A DNA stretch of 44,019 nt from Skermanella stibiiresistens SB22 (GTDB taxonomy: Bacteria; Pseudomonadota; Alphaproteobacteria; Azospirillales; Azospirillaceae). The stretch is taken from contig NZ_AVFL01000042.1 in the NCBI RefSeq assembly GCF_000576635.1, forward strand, positions 1 to 44,019. The letters are read 5' to 3'. The translations under genes and the position numbers were made by a program. The notes under the pieces are model-generated. The model had not been told where the DNA came from. It saw only the letters and a list, made by a program, of their open reading frames with translations, and made no database searches. Below are positions 15,854 through 25,039 of this stretch, in pieces. How positions within the stretch are numbered: the first letter of the stretch is position 1; each line of letters begins with the position of its first letter.

Positions 15854-18037
15854 TCAAGCCGCTTCGGCGGTCAGGGTGAAGAAGCTGATCAGGCTGGTCA
15901 GTTCGCGGGCCTGGGACTCCAGCGACTCCGCGGCGGTCGAGCTTTCCTCGACCAGGGCGGCGTTTTGCTGCGCCATCGCGTCCATCGAAGCGATGGCTAC
16001 GCCGACCTCGTCCAGGCCTTCCGCCTGTTTCGACGTGGCGCGGGCGATCACGCCGATCAGGTCGGCGACCTTGCCGACCGACGCGGTGATGTCGGTCAGC
16101 GCCGAACCGGCGGCGCGGACCAGCACGACGCCATCATGGACCTCCTCGCCGCTGGTATGGATCAGCCGCTTGATATCCTTCGGCGCGGCGGCCGAGCGCT
16201 GGGCCAGCGTGCGGACCTCGGTGGCGACCACCGCGAAGCCGCGTCCGGCGTCACCGGCCCGGGCGGCCTCGACGGCGGCGTTCAGCGCCAGCAGGTTGGT
16301 CTGGAAGGCGATCTCGTCGATCATGCTGACGATGTCGCCGATATGGGACGAGCTTTCCTCGATCCGCCGCATCGCGTCCACGGCGTCCTCGGCCACGCCG
16401 GCCCCCTTGTCGGCGGAACCATGGGCGGCGACCGCCGCCTCCTCGACCCGGACGGAGGTCCGCACATTGGCGCGGACGGTCCCGGTCAGCCCTTCCATGG
16501 TGGCGGTGGTCCGCCGCAGGCTGGACACCTGCTGCTCGGTCCGCTCCGCCAGATCGCGGCTTCCCGCCGAGATCCGGCCGACCACGTCCGCCAGCGTGTC
16601 GGCGGTGGCGTTGAAGTCGTTCCCGAGCCGCTGGAACACCCCGTCGTAATCCGTCCCGATCCGGCGCGTCAGATCGCCGGCGGCCAAACAGCCCAGCGCG
16701 TCCGCCAAGTCCTCCGACACGCCGGACACCGTCTCGGCCAGCCGGTTGATGCCTTCGCTGGTGGTCAGGAAGAAGCCGGCCTTGCCCGCCAGCGGTATGC
16801 GCGCCGACAGGTCGCCCCGCACCGCCGCCGCCACCATGCCGCTGATCTCCCCCTCGATCCGCAACTCGTCCGTCCGGTCGTTCCATTCCACCACGGTGCC
16901 GAGTGGCTGCCCGTGCCGGCCGGCGACGGGATGGGGAACCAGCAGGAAGGTCCTGCCGCCCAGATCGAGCCTGACTTCCGCCCCGCCCAGCAGGATGCGG
17001 CTCAGCGGACCGCCCCGATGCTCGCCGCCGGCGGCAACCGGAAAGCGGTCGATCGGCGTGCCGATCAGCCGCCCCGGCTCGAACCCCGGCACCGAGCGGC
17101 TGATTTCCGCCGACACCGAGGCGAACATCGCGGTGATCGCCTGATTGGCGTGGAACACCACGCCATCACCGTCGATCATCATGATCGGCGAACCGACCTG
17201 ATCGAGCCCACTGCCCGAGCGCACCGCCGTCACGGCGACCTGCTTCAGGGCGTCGAGCGCGCGGGCCATGTCACCCAGCTCGTCGCCGGCTTCGGTGCCC
17301 GGCACGACGACGTCGAGGTGGCCGTCGGACAAATCCCCCATGGCCCGCCGCAAGGCCCGGACCGGCCGCACGATACCGCGGACGATGCGCGACGCCAGGA
17401 CGACGGCCAGCGTGAAGATCACCGCCGCGATCCCGGCTGTGATGGTGGCTTGGCGGATGAAGATGGCATCCACGTCGTCGATGTAGATGCCCGATCCCAC
17501 CACCCAGCCCCACGGCTGGTACCCCTTGACGTAGGAGAGCTTCGGCACCGGATCGGTGCCGCCCGGCTGCGGCCAGAGATAGTCGACGAAGCCGGCGCCG
17601 CCAGCCTCCACGGTCCGGACGAACTCGACGAACAGCGGTGTTCCCGCCGGATCCCGGGTGGTCGAGAGGTCCTGTCCCTCCAGATCGGGGCGGAGCGGAT
17701 GCATCACCATCCTCGGCGCCATGTCGTTGATCCAGAAATACTCTTTCCCATCATAGCGCAGCCCGCGCAGCGTCTCCAGGGCGGCGGTCTGGGCGGCCTC
17801 GCGGCTCATGCCACCCCGCTCGGCGATGGCGCCGAACCGCTCGACGACGCCATGGGCGACCTCCACGAGGTTCCTCGTCTTGTCCTGCCGGTCGTGGAGC
17901 AGCGTCAGCCGCAGCTCGCGAAGGCCGAAACCGGCGATGCCGGCCGCCCCGATCACCATGATGACGATCAGGATGGTCAGTCTGGCGCCGATCGACGCGC
18001 CGGAATGGGGACGGGCGAAGGGAGGGTGGGGAGACAT
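15854..18037 (-). CDS. Methyl-accepting chemotaxis protein with Cache and PAS domains
   Basis: The 727-residue receptor has TM1 at about residues 20-40. A single-Cache periplasmic domain follows at about 60-190, with [20 protein letters not shown], then [23 protein letters not shown]2 is at about 198-220, then HAMP ([17 protein letters not shown]), a PAS-like region near 285-390 ([17 protein letters not shown]) and a second HAMP-like linker. The signalling domain tip is [19 protein letters not shown]. sCache_2 receptors commonly sense small organic acids. The tail (FFTLTAEAA) lacks a CheR pentapeptide. In the descending arm the usual RSAEAAKEIK reads [10 protein letters not shown], a helix-breaking proline worth noting. 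Confidence 0.92.
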   Translation of the reverse strand: MSPHPPFARPHSGASIGARLTILIVIMVIGAAGIAGFGLRELRLTLLHDRQDKTRNLVEVAHGVVERFGAIAERGGMSREAAQTAALETLRGLRYDGKEYFWINDMAPRMVMHPLRPDLEGQDLSTTRDPAGTPLFVEFVRTVEAGGAGFVDYLWPQPGGTDPVPKLSYVKGYQPWGWVVGSGIYIDDVDAIFIRQATITAGIAAVIFTLAVVLASRIVRGIVRPVRALRRAMGDLSDGHLDVVVPGTEAGDELGDMARALDALKQVAVTAVRSGSGLDQVGSPIMMIDGDGVVFHANQAITAMFASVSAEISRSVPGFEPGRLIGTPIDRFPVAAGGEHRGGPLSRILLGGAEVRLDLGGRTFLLVPHPVAGRHGQPLGTVVEWNDRTDELRIEGEISGMVAAAVRGDLSARIPLAGKAGFFLTTSEGINRLAETVSGVSEDLADALGCLAAGDLTRRIGTDYDGVFQRLGNDFNATADTLADVVGRISAGSRDLAERTEQQVSSLRRTTATMEGLTGTVRANVRTSVRVEEAAVAAHGSADKGAGVAEDAVDAMRRIEESSSHIGDIVSMIDEIAFQTNLLALNAAVEAARAGDAGRGFAVVATEVRTLAQRSAAAPKDIKRLIHTSGEEVHDGVVLVRAAGSALTDITASVGKVADLIGVIARATSKQAEGLDEVGVAIASMDAMAQQNAALVEESSTAAESLESQARELTSLISFFTLTAEAA

Positions 18038-18129
18038 GGCGCGATCCGGCGAGAGCGGTGGATCGCTTCACCTATCACGAACGGCCTAGGCCACCAAAGC
18101 AAGCTTTGCGGTATTGCGATAAATTCATC

Positions 18130-19971
18130 TTAAATCCGAAGTTCGGTCCTAGCCGGGCCGATCCTCGCGGAGCCGATCACGCGCGACGCCGGCAAGCTGG
18201 CCGTCGCGGTGGTGCCGACGCCGACGCCGCTGTCCAGCTTCAGCGTCCCGCCATGCATCTCGACCAGCCGGCGGGCCAGCGGCAATCCCAGGCCGGTGCC
18301 CTGGTTCTGACGGTTGTAGGCGTTGTCGATCTGGCCGAACGGCAGCATCACCAAGGGCAGGTCGCTGGGCTGGATGCCACAGCCGGTATCTCGCACCACC
18401 AGTTCGACGCCACCCTCCGGCGGCACCCGCGTCACGATCGTCACGGAGCCGCCGGGGCGGGTGTACTTGATCGCGTTGGAAACTAGGTTCAGCAGCACCT
18501 GGAGCAGGCGGCGGTGCTCGCCCCGGACCAGCACGCCCTTGGGATCGACATGGGCCTCCAGCATCACGCCACCCTTGTCGGCCTGGGTCCGCGCCATCCG
18601 GACGCAGGCCGCCACGACGTCGTTCAGCTCGACCGTCTCCTCGTCCAATTCCATGTGGTCGGCCTCGATCTTGGACAGGTCGAGCACGTCGTTGATCAGG
18701 CTCAGCAGGTGATGCCCGCTGTCGTGGATGTCCTTGGCGTATTCGCGGTAGGTCGGGTTGCCGACCGGGCCCATGGTCTCGGTCCGGATCAGTTCGGCGA
18801 AGCCGATGATGGCGTTCAGCGGTGTCCTAAGCTCGTGGCTCATGTTGGCGAGGAAGCCGGATTTGGCCCGGTTGGCCGCCTCGGCCCGCGCGGTGGCGGC
18901 GGCGAGCCGCGCCTCCACCGCCTTCCGCTTGCTTATGTCGCGGGCGACGCTGACGACCTCGGCAAGGTCGTTCCACAAGGTGTCGGAGGAGGTCGCGGGG
19001 ACCAGCCGGACCGTCACCTCGACCCAGACATGCCCGCCATCCGCGCGCCGCATCCGGCAGGTGAAGATCTGGCGCGGGGCGCCCGGCGTCAGCGTGGCCA
19101 TGACGGCGGCGACCCCGTCCCTGTCATCCGGGTGGATCAGGGCGTCCATCAGGCTTCCGACCAGGTCGTCGGGGTCATGGCCAAGGATTTCGCGGCAGGC
19201 GGGGGAGACGAAGAGTTGCCGGCCCTGAAGGTCGGAGCGGATGATGATGTCGGTCGCGTAGGCCGCCAGCAGCCGCAGCTTGTCCTCTCCCAATTGGCGC
19301 CGCAGCTCGATCAGCAGCAGGCTGCCCAGCAGCATGATCCCGCCACCGGTCACGACCGCCAGGGGGAGCGCCGCCTCGGTCACGAAGGTCCAGAAGATCT
19401 CGCGCGTCGGCAGCAGCAGGACCGGCGCCTGACCGGCCACCGTCGCCACCAGCGCCAGCAGGACCAAATCGCCGAATCGCGCGCGCCGTCCACGCCGGGC
19501 GGCCAGCCACCACGCCGCGACGCCGCAGGACGCGCTGATCACGATGGCGGCGCACCCCGCGATCATGACCGGTCCCCCCAGCCAGATCCTGTAGGCCGCC
19601 GCGCCGATCGCCGCGATGATGGCGGAAACCGGTCCACCCAGCATGCCGGCCAGCGCCGTCATGACGTGGCGGCCATCCAGGATGATGGCCCCGGAGCCGG
19701 GGGCGGCCGTTCCGGGCGCGGCGATCGGGATGATCACCGGCATCATCATGCACAGGACGGCGAAGACGCCGAAGGTGGTTCCCAGCACGGCCGGCCGCCA
19801 CCGGCTCCGGTGCAGGCGCGACGCGTGGATGATCCGCGAGAACGCCAAGGCCAGCAGCGCGAACAAACCCGTGTGCTGCGCCAGCTCGATCAGGATGTCA
19901 CGCAGGGTGGGGTTGAGAACCAGCACTTGCTCATCGTGTCCGACGCCGGATGCCCGGCTGGGCGTCCTCAT
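18130..19971 (-). CDS. Membrane sensor histidine kinase (5TM-type receptor, PAS, HisKA, HATPase)
   Basis: The roughly 613-residue kinase has an N-terminal block of five or six TM helices, with segments such as VLGTTFGVFAVLCMMMPVIIP and MTALAGMLGGPVSAIIAAIGA. These resemble the 5TM receptors of LytS-like kinases. A PAS domain follows (TDIIIRSDLQGRQLFVSPACREILGHD), then the H-box FLANMSHELRTPLNAIIGFAEL and an HATPase domain with N-box LLNLVSNAIKYT, G1 VRDTGCGI and G2 GTGLGLPLARRL. There is no receiver domain and no neighbouring response regulator, so its partner is elsewhere. ATG at 19971 is preferred to GTG at 19986 for its upstream GAGGCAGGG. Confidence 0.9.
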   Translation of the reverse strand: MRTPSRASGVGHDEQVLVLNPTLRDILIELAQHTGLFALLALAFSRIIHASRLHRSRWRPAVLGTTFGVFAVLCMMMPVIIPIAAPGTAAPGSGAIILDGRHVMTALAGMLGGPVSAIIAAIGAAAYRIWLGGPVMIAGCAAIVISASCGVAAWWLAARRGRRARFGDLVLLALVATVAGQAPVLLLPTREIFWTFVTEAALPLAVVTGGGIMLLGSLLLIELRRQLGEDKLRLLAAYATDIIIRSDLQGRQLFVSPACREILGHDPDDLVGSLMDALIHPDDRDGVAAVMATLTPGAPRQIFTCRMRRADGGHVWVEVTVRLVPATSSDTLWNDLAEVVSVARDISKRKAVEARLAAATARAEAANRAKSGFLANMSHELRTPLNAIIGFAELIRTETMGPVGNPTYREYAKDIHDSGHHLLSLINDVLDLSKIEADHMELDEETVELNDVVAACVRMARTQADKGGVMLEAHVDPKGVLVRGEHRRLLQVLLNLVSNAIKYTRPGGSVTIVTRVPPEGGVELVVRDTGCGIQPSDLPLVMLPFGQIDNAYNRQNQGTGLGLPLARRLVEMHGGTLKLDSGVGVGTTATASLPASRVIGSARIGPARTELRI

Positions 19972-20038
19972 GACACCCTGCCTCACGCCGGGTTAAAATC
20001 ACATTCAAAGCGAATATCGAGATCGCGCTACCGGCGGT

Positions 20039-20845
20039 TCAGTCGCGGCGCGTCGCCTCCAGGGCCACCGCGGCGGGCTCCAGCAGTTCGGCCGGGAAGT
20101 CGTCCTTCAGCCCGACACCCGACAGCTTCAGGCGCCGCGCCTCGGTCAGCAGGAAGGCCAGCTTGCGCGCCGCCAGCGGGATCGCCAAGCCATCGGGCCT
20201 GATGTTGGAGACGCAGTTGCGGTCGGCGTTCTGAAGGTTCGGGCGAGGCCGGAAGGTCAGATAGGCCCCCAGGCTGTCGGCGGCGCTCAGCCCCGGTCGC
20301 TCGCCGATCAGCATGACGACGGCGGCCGCCCCCAGGGTCATCGCGATGTCGTCGCCCAAGGCCACGCGGGCTTGGCGGGCCAGCACGACGGGGGCCACCC
20401 TCCAATCCGGCAGCAGGCCGAGCGTGGCGGTCAGCAGGGCCGCCGCGTGGTCGTGGACCGCCCGCGCCGACAACCCATCGGCCAGCACGAACACGACATC
20501 GTGCTCACCCCGCCGCAGCAGGGGCAGATCCTCCGGATCGAGCTTGCGGCCAAGATCGGGATACTGGAGATAGGCGGCGCGATCGCGCGCCCGGCTCCGC
20601 ACGGTCACGCAGACGTGGCCCGGCAGGGCGGCGGCGATCGCCTCGGGCTCGAACGCGAGGTGGACGGCGTCCCGCGCGCGGGCATGGGCCAGTTGGAAGT
20701 CCAGCAGGTGCCGCGTCGGCAACCCATCACCGCTGCGCCCCAGCGCGATCCGCGCGGCGGTGTGGCGGCGCAGCGCGCTCCACGGATTGCCACCCGGATC
20801 CGCGGCGACGGCACCGTCCGGCTTGTCCTCGGTCCCGTCAGTCAT
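20039..20845 (-). CDS. eutC: Ethanolamine ammonia-lyase small (light) subunit
   Basis: The 268-residue product carries EutC signatures: RIALGRSGDGLPTRHLLDFQLAHARARDA in the N-terminal half, then FVLADGLSARAVHDHA, VMLIGERPGLSAADSLGAY and NADRNCVSNIRPDGL. With EutB it forms the adenosylcobalamin-dependent lyase that converts ethanolamine to acetaldehyde and ammonia. The start overlaps the eutB stop by eight bases, so the subunits are translationally coupled. No eutA reactivase, microcompartment shell or eutR gene is present beside it. Confidence 0.96.
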   Translation of the reverse strand: MTDGTEDKPDGAVAADPGGNPWSALRRHTAARIALGRSGDGLPTRHLLDFQLAHARARDAVHLAFEPEAIAAALPGHVCVTVRSRARDRAAYLQYPDLGRKLDPEDLPLLRRGEHDVVFVLADGLSARAVHDHAAALLTATLGLLPDWRVAPVVLARQARVALGDDIAMTLGAAAVVMLIGERPGLSAADSLGAYLTFRPRPNLQNADRNCVSNIRPDGLAIPLAARKLAFLLTEARRLKLSGVGLKDDFPAELLEPAAVALEATRRD

Positions 20846-22238
20846 GGCGGGCCGCCTCCGCGTGGCCCAGCAGCGCGCTGGCCCCGCTCCCCGCCAAGGC
20901 CGGCCGGACCCGGCCGGCACCGTCCAGGATCGACATGCGGATCAGCCACTCCTCGAACTCCGGTGCCGGCCGCAGCCCCAGAACCGAGCGGACGTAGAGC
21001 GCGTCGTGATAGGACGTGCTCTGGTAGTTCAGCATGATGTCGTCGGCGCCCGGTACCCCCATCACGAAATTGACCCCCGCCACCCCCAGCAGGGTCAGCA
21101 GGTTGTCCATGTCGTCCTGGTCGGCCTCGGCATGATTGGTGTGGCAGACGTCGACACCCATCGGCAGGCCGAGCAGCTTGCCGCAGAAGTGGTCCTCCAG
21201 CCCGGCGCGCAGGATCTGCTTGCCGTCGTACAGGTATTCCGGGCCGATGAAGCCCACGACGGTGTTGACCAGCAGCGGCTTGAACGGGCGGGCGACGGCG
21301 TAGGCCCTGCACTCCACGGTTTGCTGATCGACGCCGTGATGGGCGTCCGCCGACAGCGCGCTGCCCTGCCCCGTCTCGAAATACATCACGTTGTCGCCGA
21401 CGGTGCCGCGCTTCAGCGCCAAGGTCGCGGCGTGGGCCTCGGCCAGCAGGTCGAGCGTGATGCCGAAGCTCTCGTTGGCCGCCTGGGTGCCGGCGATCGA
21501 CTGGAACGCCAGATCGACCGGGGCACCGCGCCGGATCGCCTCCAGCGTGTTGGTGACATGGGCCAGGATGCAGGACTGCATGGGGATGTCGTGGCGGACG
21601 CGGAATTCATCCAGCATGTCGAGCAGCCGCATCGTCGTCGGGATGTTGTCGCTGGCCGGGTTGATGCCGACCACGGCGTCGCCGCAGCCATACAGCATGC
21701 CGTCGAGCATGGAGGCCGCGATCCCCTTGGCGTCGTCGTAGGGATGGTTCGGCTGGACCCGGATCGCCAGCCGCCCCGGCAGCCCGATCGTGGTCCGGAA
21801 CGCGGTGACGACCCGGATCTTGCGGGCGACCGCGATCAGGTCCTGGTTCCGCATCAGCTTGGACACCGCCGCCGCCATCTCGGGCGTCACCCCGGGGGCC
21901 AGCGCCCTCAAGGTCTCGGTATCGGCCTCGTCGGACAGCAGCCAGTCGCGGAAACCTCCGACGGTCAGAGGGGCGATCCGCCGGAACGCGGCGGCGTCGT
22001 GGGTGTCGATGATCAGCCGGGTGACGTCATCCGATTCGTAGGGGACGACGGCCTCGGTCAGGAAGGTCGCCAGCGGCAGGTCCGCCAGCGCCAGACGCGC
22101 CGCGACCCGCTGTTCGGCGCTTTCCGCCGCCACCCCGGCCAGATGATCGCCCGAGCGCGCCGGCGAAGCCTTCGCCAGCAGATCCTTGAGGTCCGCGAAA
22201 CGGTGCCGCGTGCCGCCGATGTCCTGATGATATGCCAT
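20838..22238 (-). CDS. eutB: Ethanolamine ammonia-lyase large (heavy) subunit
   Basis: The 466-residue product matches EutB in length and motifs. These include RFADLKDLLAKASPARSGD at the N-terminus, GLPGRLAIRVQPNHPYDDAKG, VIGINPASDN in the barrel, and FVMGVPGADDIMLNYQSTS near the C-terminus. The TIM-barrel subunit holds the catalytic site and cobalamin-binding face. ATG at 22238 gives the expected N-terminus; ATG at 22250 adds four residues. It is the first gene of a two-gene unit and is divergent from cynS, with about 190 bases between starts that must hold both promoters. Confidence 0.96.
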   Translation of the reverse strand: MAYHQDIGGTRHRFADLKDLLAKASPARSGDHLAGVAAESAEQRVAARLALADLPLATFLTEAVVPYESDDVTRLIIDTHDAAAFRRIAPLTVGGFRDWLLSDEADTETLRALAPGVTPEMAAAVSKLMRNQDLIAVARKIRVVTAFRTTIGLPGRLAIRVQPNHPYDDAKGIAASMLDGMLYGCGDAVVGINPASDNIPTTMRLLDMLDEFRVRHDIPMQSCILAHVTNTLEAIRRGAPVDLAFQSIAGTQAANESFGITLDLLAEAHAATLALKRGTVGDNVMYFETGQGSALSADAHHGVDQQTVECRAYAVARPFKPLLVNTVVGFIGPEYLYDGKQILRAGLEDHFCGKLLGLPMGVDVCHTNHAEADQDDMDNLLTLLGVAGVNFVMGVPGADDIMLNYQSTSYHDALYVRSVLGLRPAPEFEEWLIRMSILDGAGRVRPALAGSGASALLGHAEAARHD

Positions 22239-22426
22239 GGCAGGCCCCATTTCCCAGCGATTGGCTCCTGAAGTCGATGGTGGTCAGCGTTGCAACAAAT
22301 CACCGGTCTGGCAAGCCGTCGCGTCGGCCAACCAACTTGGAACCAGCCGACGAGCCCTGTTACCCCCGTCGCGTACTCCTGATAGACTTATCCGAAAGCG
22401 CACCCCAGCGGAGGAGATCCACGACC

Positions 22427-22882
22427 ATGAACCACGCGATGACCCGTGCCGAACTGACCGAGAAGATCCTTCAGATCCGGCTTGACCGGGACCTGACCTG
22501 GAAGTGGATCGCCGAGAAGGCCGGACTCTCCAAGGAGTTCACGACCGCGGCGGTGCTGGGCCAGATGGCTCTGCCGGCCGAGGCGGCCCACAATGTCGGT
22601 GACGCGCTCGACCTCAACGACCACGAGGTCAAGCTGCTCCAGCAGATCCCGTCGCGCGGCTCGCTGGGACAGGCGGTCCCGACAGACCCGCTGATCTACC
22701 GCTTCTATGAGCTGGTGCAGGTCTACGGCACGACGTTCAAGGCGCTGATCGAGGAGGAGTTCGGCGACGGCATCATGAGCGCCATCGACTTCGACATGGA
22801 TATCAGCCGACAGCCCGACCCGGCGGGCGACCGCGTCTCCATCACCCTCAGTGGCAAATTCCTGAAGTACCGCCAATATTGA
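22427..22882 (+). CDS. cynS: Cyanate hydratase (cyanase)
   Basis: The 151-residue product has the N-terminal helical DNA-binding-like domain (LTWKWIAEKAGLSKEF) and C-terminal catalytic domain of cyanase. The three catalytic residues are present with the expected spacing: Arg92 and Glu95 in DPLIYRFYELVQVYG, and Ser118 in GIMSAIDFD. It converts cyanate and bicarbonate into ammonia and CO2 (through carbamate). The ATG follows a strong GGAGGAGA site about nine bases upstream. No cynT carbonic anhydrase or cynR regulator is adjacent. The HNH gene starts immediately after it. Confidence 0.97.
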   Translation: MNHAMTRAELTEKILQIRLDRDLTWKWIAEKAGLSKEFTTAAVLGQMALPAEAAHNVGDALDLNDHEVKLLQQIPSRGSLGQAVPTDPLIYRFYELVQVYGTTFKALIEEEFGDGIMSAIDFDMDISRQPDPAGDRVSITLSGKFLKYRQY

Positions 22883-22887
22883 TCCGC

Positions 22888-23259
22888 ATGAGACAGGCGG
22901 ACGGAAGCGGAAAAGGCGGATTGCGGATCGGCGACCCGAACCTGCTGGCGATCAGCCAGCGGGGCCGGTGCTTCTATTGCGGCGAGGTGGTCGGGGCGAA
23001 AGCCACGGTCGACCACTTCATCCCCCAGTGCTACGGCGGCATCGACGACATCGCCAACACCGTGCTGGCCCACCGCCGCTGCAACATCGACAAAGGCGAC
23101 CGCCTGCCCACCCCCGACGAGATCGAACGCCTGATCGAGATCCGGCGCCACGCCCGCCTACCCGTCTGGCCCCCCATCCTGGCGCTCAGGGACGCCGAGG
23201 ACGGCGAGGAATGGATCGTCGTCGCCCGCGCGGTGGCGGCGCTACGCCCCAGCCAGTGA
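22888..23259 (+). CDS. HNH endonuclease-family protein
   Basis: The 123-residue protein has a compact HNH zinc-finger nuclease motif. CFYCGE supplies two zinc cysteines, VDHFIPQCYGGID the catalytic His, and NTVLAHRRCNIDKGD the Asn, His and further ligand. A basic-to-neutral C-terminal helix follows. This type is often annotated as HNH endonuclease and can belong to restriction, homing or repair functions; none is indicated here. It starts within a few bases of the cynS stop (ATG at 22888, or TTG at 22879 overlapping it), suggesting co-transcription. Its 3' end overlaps the converging FAD-protein gene by 18 bases. Confidence 0.82.
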   Translation: MRQADGSGKGGLRIGDPNLLAISQRGRCFYCGEVVGAKATVDHFIPQCYGGIDDIANTVLAHRRCNIDKGDRLPTPDEIERLIEIRRHARLPVWPPILALRDAEDGEEWIVVARAVAALRPSQ

Positions 23260-24666
23260 CCGCGCCGTCTCGGCGCATGCCGCGCGGAGTTCCGGGACGG
23301 CGGTGATTTCCCAGAAGGTGCCGCGGGTCACCGGGCCCAGCGCGAACAAACCGTCGGTCGGGACGCCGTCGGCGCCGATCACCACGGCGTCGGGCGTCAC
23401 GTCGAGGCCCAAGCCCAGCGGGTCGGGCCGCGCCAACCCGCCGTCGAGCAGACTGCGGACCAGGGGATGGCTGATGCGGGCGTAGTCGCAGGCCGGCCCC
23501 GAGCAGTTGATCACCCAGCCGGCCGGCAGCGGGATTTCCGCCGATCCTCCGCGCGGCGTCACGACAGCCGCCAAACCGTCGGTTTCCGGCGTCAGGGAAC
23601 GCAGCCGGCCGGCCAGCACCGTCAGCCGCCCGCTGTCGCGCTCCCGCTCCAGGATGCCGGCGACCTGTGGCGCCATCCGATGGCGGTGGACGTCCCACCA
23701 GGGGCGGACGTGACGCAGGAAGCGGCGGCGCTCGTCGCGCGGCAGCCGGCTCCAGATCCGGCGCAGGTGCGGCCGCAAGGCGTCCAGGATGCTGCGCCAG
23801 TCGTAGCCATCCGCCGTGCCACGCCGGACCTCGTCGCGGATGCGCCGCGTCAGGGCGGTGATTCGGAGCGGGACCTCGGAATTGGCGGCGTCGTCGATGT
23901 AACTGGGATACGAGCGCGCCTCCTGGTGGACCGTCGGATGCAACCCGCGTCGGGACAGGGCGGTGATCGGGCCGCGATGGCCATTGTGGTTGAGCGAGAT
24001 GATCAGGTCGGCGGTGGTCAGCCCCGTGCCCATGATCAGCACGGGGGCGTCCGGTGGGATCGCCGCCACGGCGGCGGCGTCCCAGGGGTCGGAGATGTGG
24101 AACGGGCTGGCCGCCGCCTCGGCGCCGACGCCAGACGCCGGGGCCGGTGGGAAATTGCCGATGCACAGGGCCACCGCGTCGACCTCGATCGCGCTGCCAC
24201 AGGCGAGTCGCAGCGTGAACCCGCCGCCGTCGGTCCGCTTCAGGTCCACGACGTCATCGCCCAGGGTCGAGCAGGTGACGTGGTCGGCGGCCTCGCGCAC
24301 CGCCTCGCCGAACTGCTCGTGGATGTAGCCGCCATAGAGCCCGCGCGAGACGAAGGCGTGGCCGCTGGGCGGGATCGCCTTGGCGGGGATGGACGGATCG
24401 TCGCGCGCCCACAGCCAGCGGATGAAGTGCTTCGGATCGTCCGGATAGGCGCTCATGTTGAACGCCCGGACGTTCAGCAGATGCGCGTCGTTACCGGTCG
24501 AATAGGCCACACCCCGGCCATAGTCGCCGCGCCGCTCCATCAGGAACAGGTGGGTCGGGGTCTTCGCCAGCCGCATCAGGTGGACCGCCAAGAGGGTGCC
24601 GGTGAACCCGGCCCCGATGATGCCGATGCGGCGTTCGCGTGGACCGGATGCCGTCGATGCTTCCAT
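23242..24666 (-). CDS. FAD/NAD(P)-binding oxidoreductase-like protein
   Basis: The 474-residue product opens with a dinucleotide-binding fold (RIGIIGAGFTGTLLAVHLMRL). The GRGVAYSTGNDAHLLNVRA block is typical of the NAD_binding_9 (FAD-NAD(P)) family, as are a second nucleotide-binding stretch VLIMGTGLTTADLIISLNH and VINCSGPACDYARI. The substrate is unknown; members have been linked to amine or sulfur redox chemistry. ATG at 24666 is chosen (GGGA about nine bases upstream); ATG at 24717 would add 17 residues of non-conserved sequence. It converges with the HNH gene. Confidence 0.85.
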   Translation of the reverse strand: MEASTASGPRERRIGIIGAGFTGTLLAVHLMRLAKTPTHLFLMERRGDYGRGVAYSTGNDAHLLNVRAFNMSAYPDDPKHFIRWLWARDDPSIPAKAIPPSGHAFVSRGLYGGYIHEQFGEAVREAADHVTCSTLGDDVVDLKRTDGGGFTLRLACGSAIEVDAVALCIGNFPPAPASGVGAEAAASPFHISDPWDAAAVAAIPPDAPVLIMGTGLTTADLIISLNHNGHRGPITALSRRGLHPTVHQEARSYPSYIDDAANSEVPLRITALTRRIRDEVRRGTADGYDWRSILDALRPHLRRIWSRLPRDERRRFLRHVRPWWDVHRHRMAPQVAGILERERDSGRLTVLAGRLRSLTPETDGLAAVVTPRGGSAEIPLPAGWVINCSGPACDYARISHPLVRSLLDGGLARPDPLGLGLDVTPDAVVIGADGVPTDGLFALGPVTRGTFWEITAVPELRAACAETARSLAGA

Positions 24667-24792
24667 GGGCTCTGTTCCCGCGTCATGATGCCAGGATGTC
24701 CGCCACTTCCTCGTCATGACTGGCGCCGAGGGTTGGCGGGTCTTGGGATATCGGCGTCATGGTGCCCTGATTTTGTCCCGCCCGGCAAGCTC

Positions 24793-24912
24793 ATGATGTC
24801 TATTGACGTAGTAGGAAATATCCGTGACGATCCGCTCCAGGCGCTGTTGAGCGACCTTGGATGGACGCGCGAAAGCGTCCACGACAATATTGGGGGAGGG
24901 ATCAGAGCATGA
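24793..24912 (+). CDS. Short ORF, 39 residues, unknown
   Basis: ATG at 24793 opens a 39-codon frame whose product begins MMSIDVVGNIRDDPLQALLS and ends NIGGGIRA. It has no clear ribosome site, but its stop overlaps the next start as ATGA at 24909-24912, an arrangement typical of translational coupling. The sequence is soluble-looking and acidic-neutral with no recognised domain. The evidence is positional only. Confidence 0.35.
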   Translation: MMSIDVVGNIRDDPLQALLSDLGWTRESVHDNIGGGIRA

Positions 24913-25010
24913 ATTCCGTGACTGAGACGGTCCGCCGTACCGCGATCTTCCTCTTCGGCGTCGGCGCCCTGTCCGCCGCCTTCATGATCGCCATGAGGAT
25001 GGCTGGCTGA
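24909..25010 (+). CDS. Short membrane peptide, 33 residues, unknown
   Basis: This frame has a strong Shine-Dalgarno sequence (GGGGGAGGG) eight bases before ATG at 24909. The product begins MNSVTETVRRTAIFLFGVGA, with two arginines followed by one hydrophobic helix (about residues 12-29) and a short tail, so it looks like a single-pass inner-membrane micropeptide. It overlaps the preceding short ORF by four bases. It could serve as a regulator of a membrane complex, but no partner is evident. Confidence 0.5.
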   Translation: MNSVTETVRRTAIFLFGVGALSAAFMIAMRMAG

Positions 25011-25039
25011 GGCTTGGCGGCTGATGGCTTGGAGGCCAC

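Noticed and set aside
23303-24912. Plus-strand frame extending into the first short ORF
   Set aside because: Its upstream part is the antisense shadow of the FAD-protein gene; only the last 39 codons lie in the gap and could be real.
24793-25010. Reading the short ORF pair as a toxin-antitoxin module
   Set aside because: The first product is not recognisably an antitoxin and has no clear ribosome site; the second is only one hydrophobic helix. Kept as small ORFs without a function.
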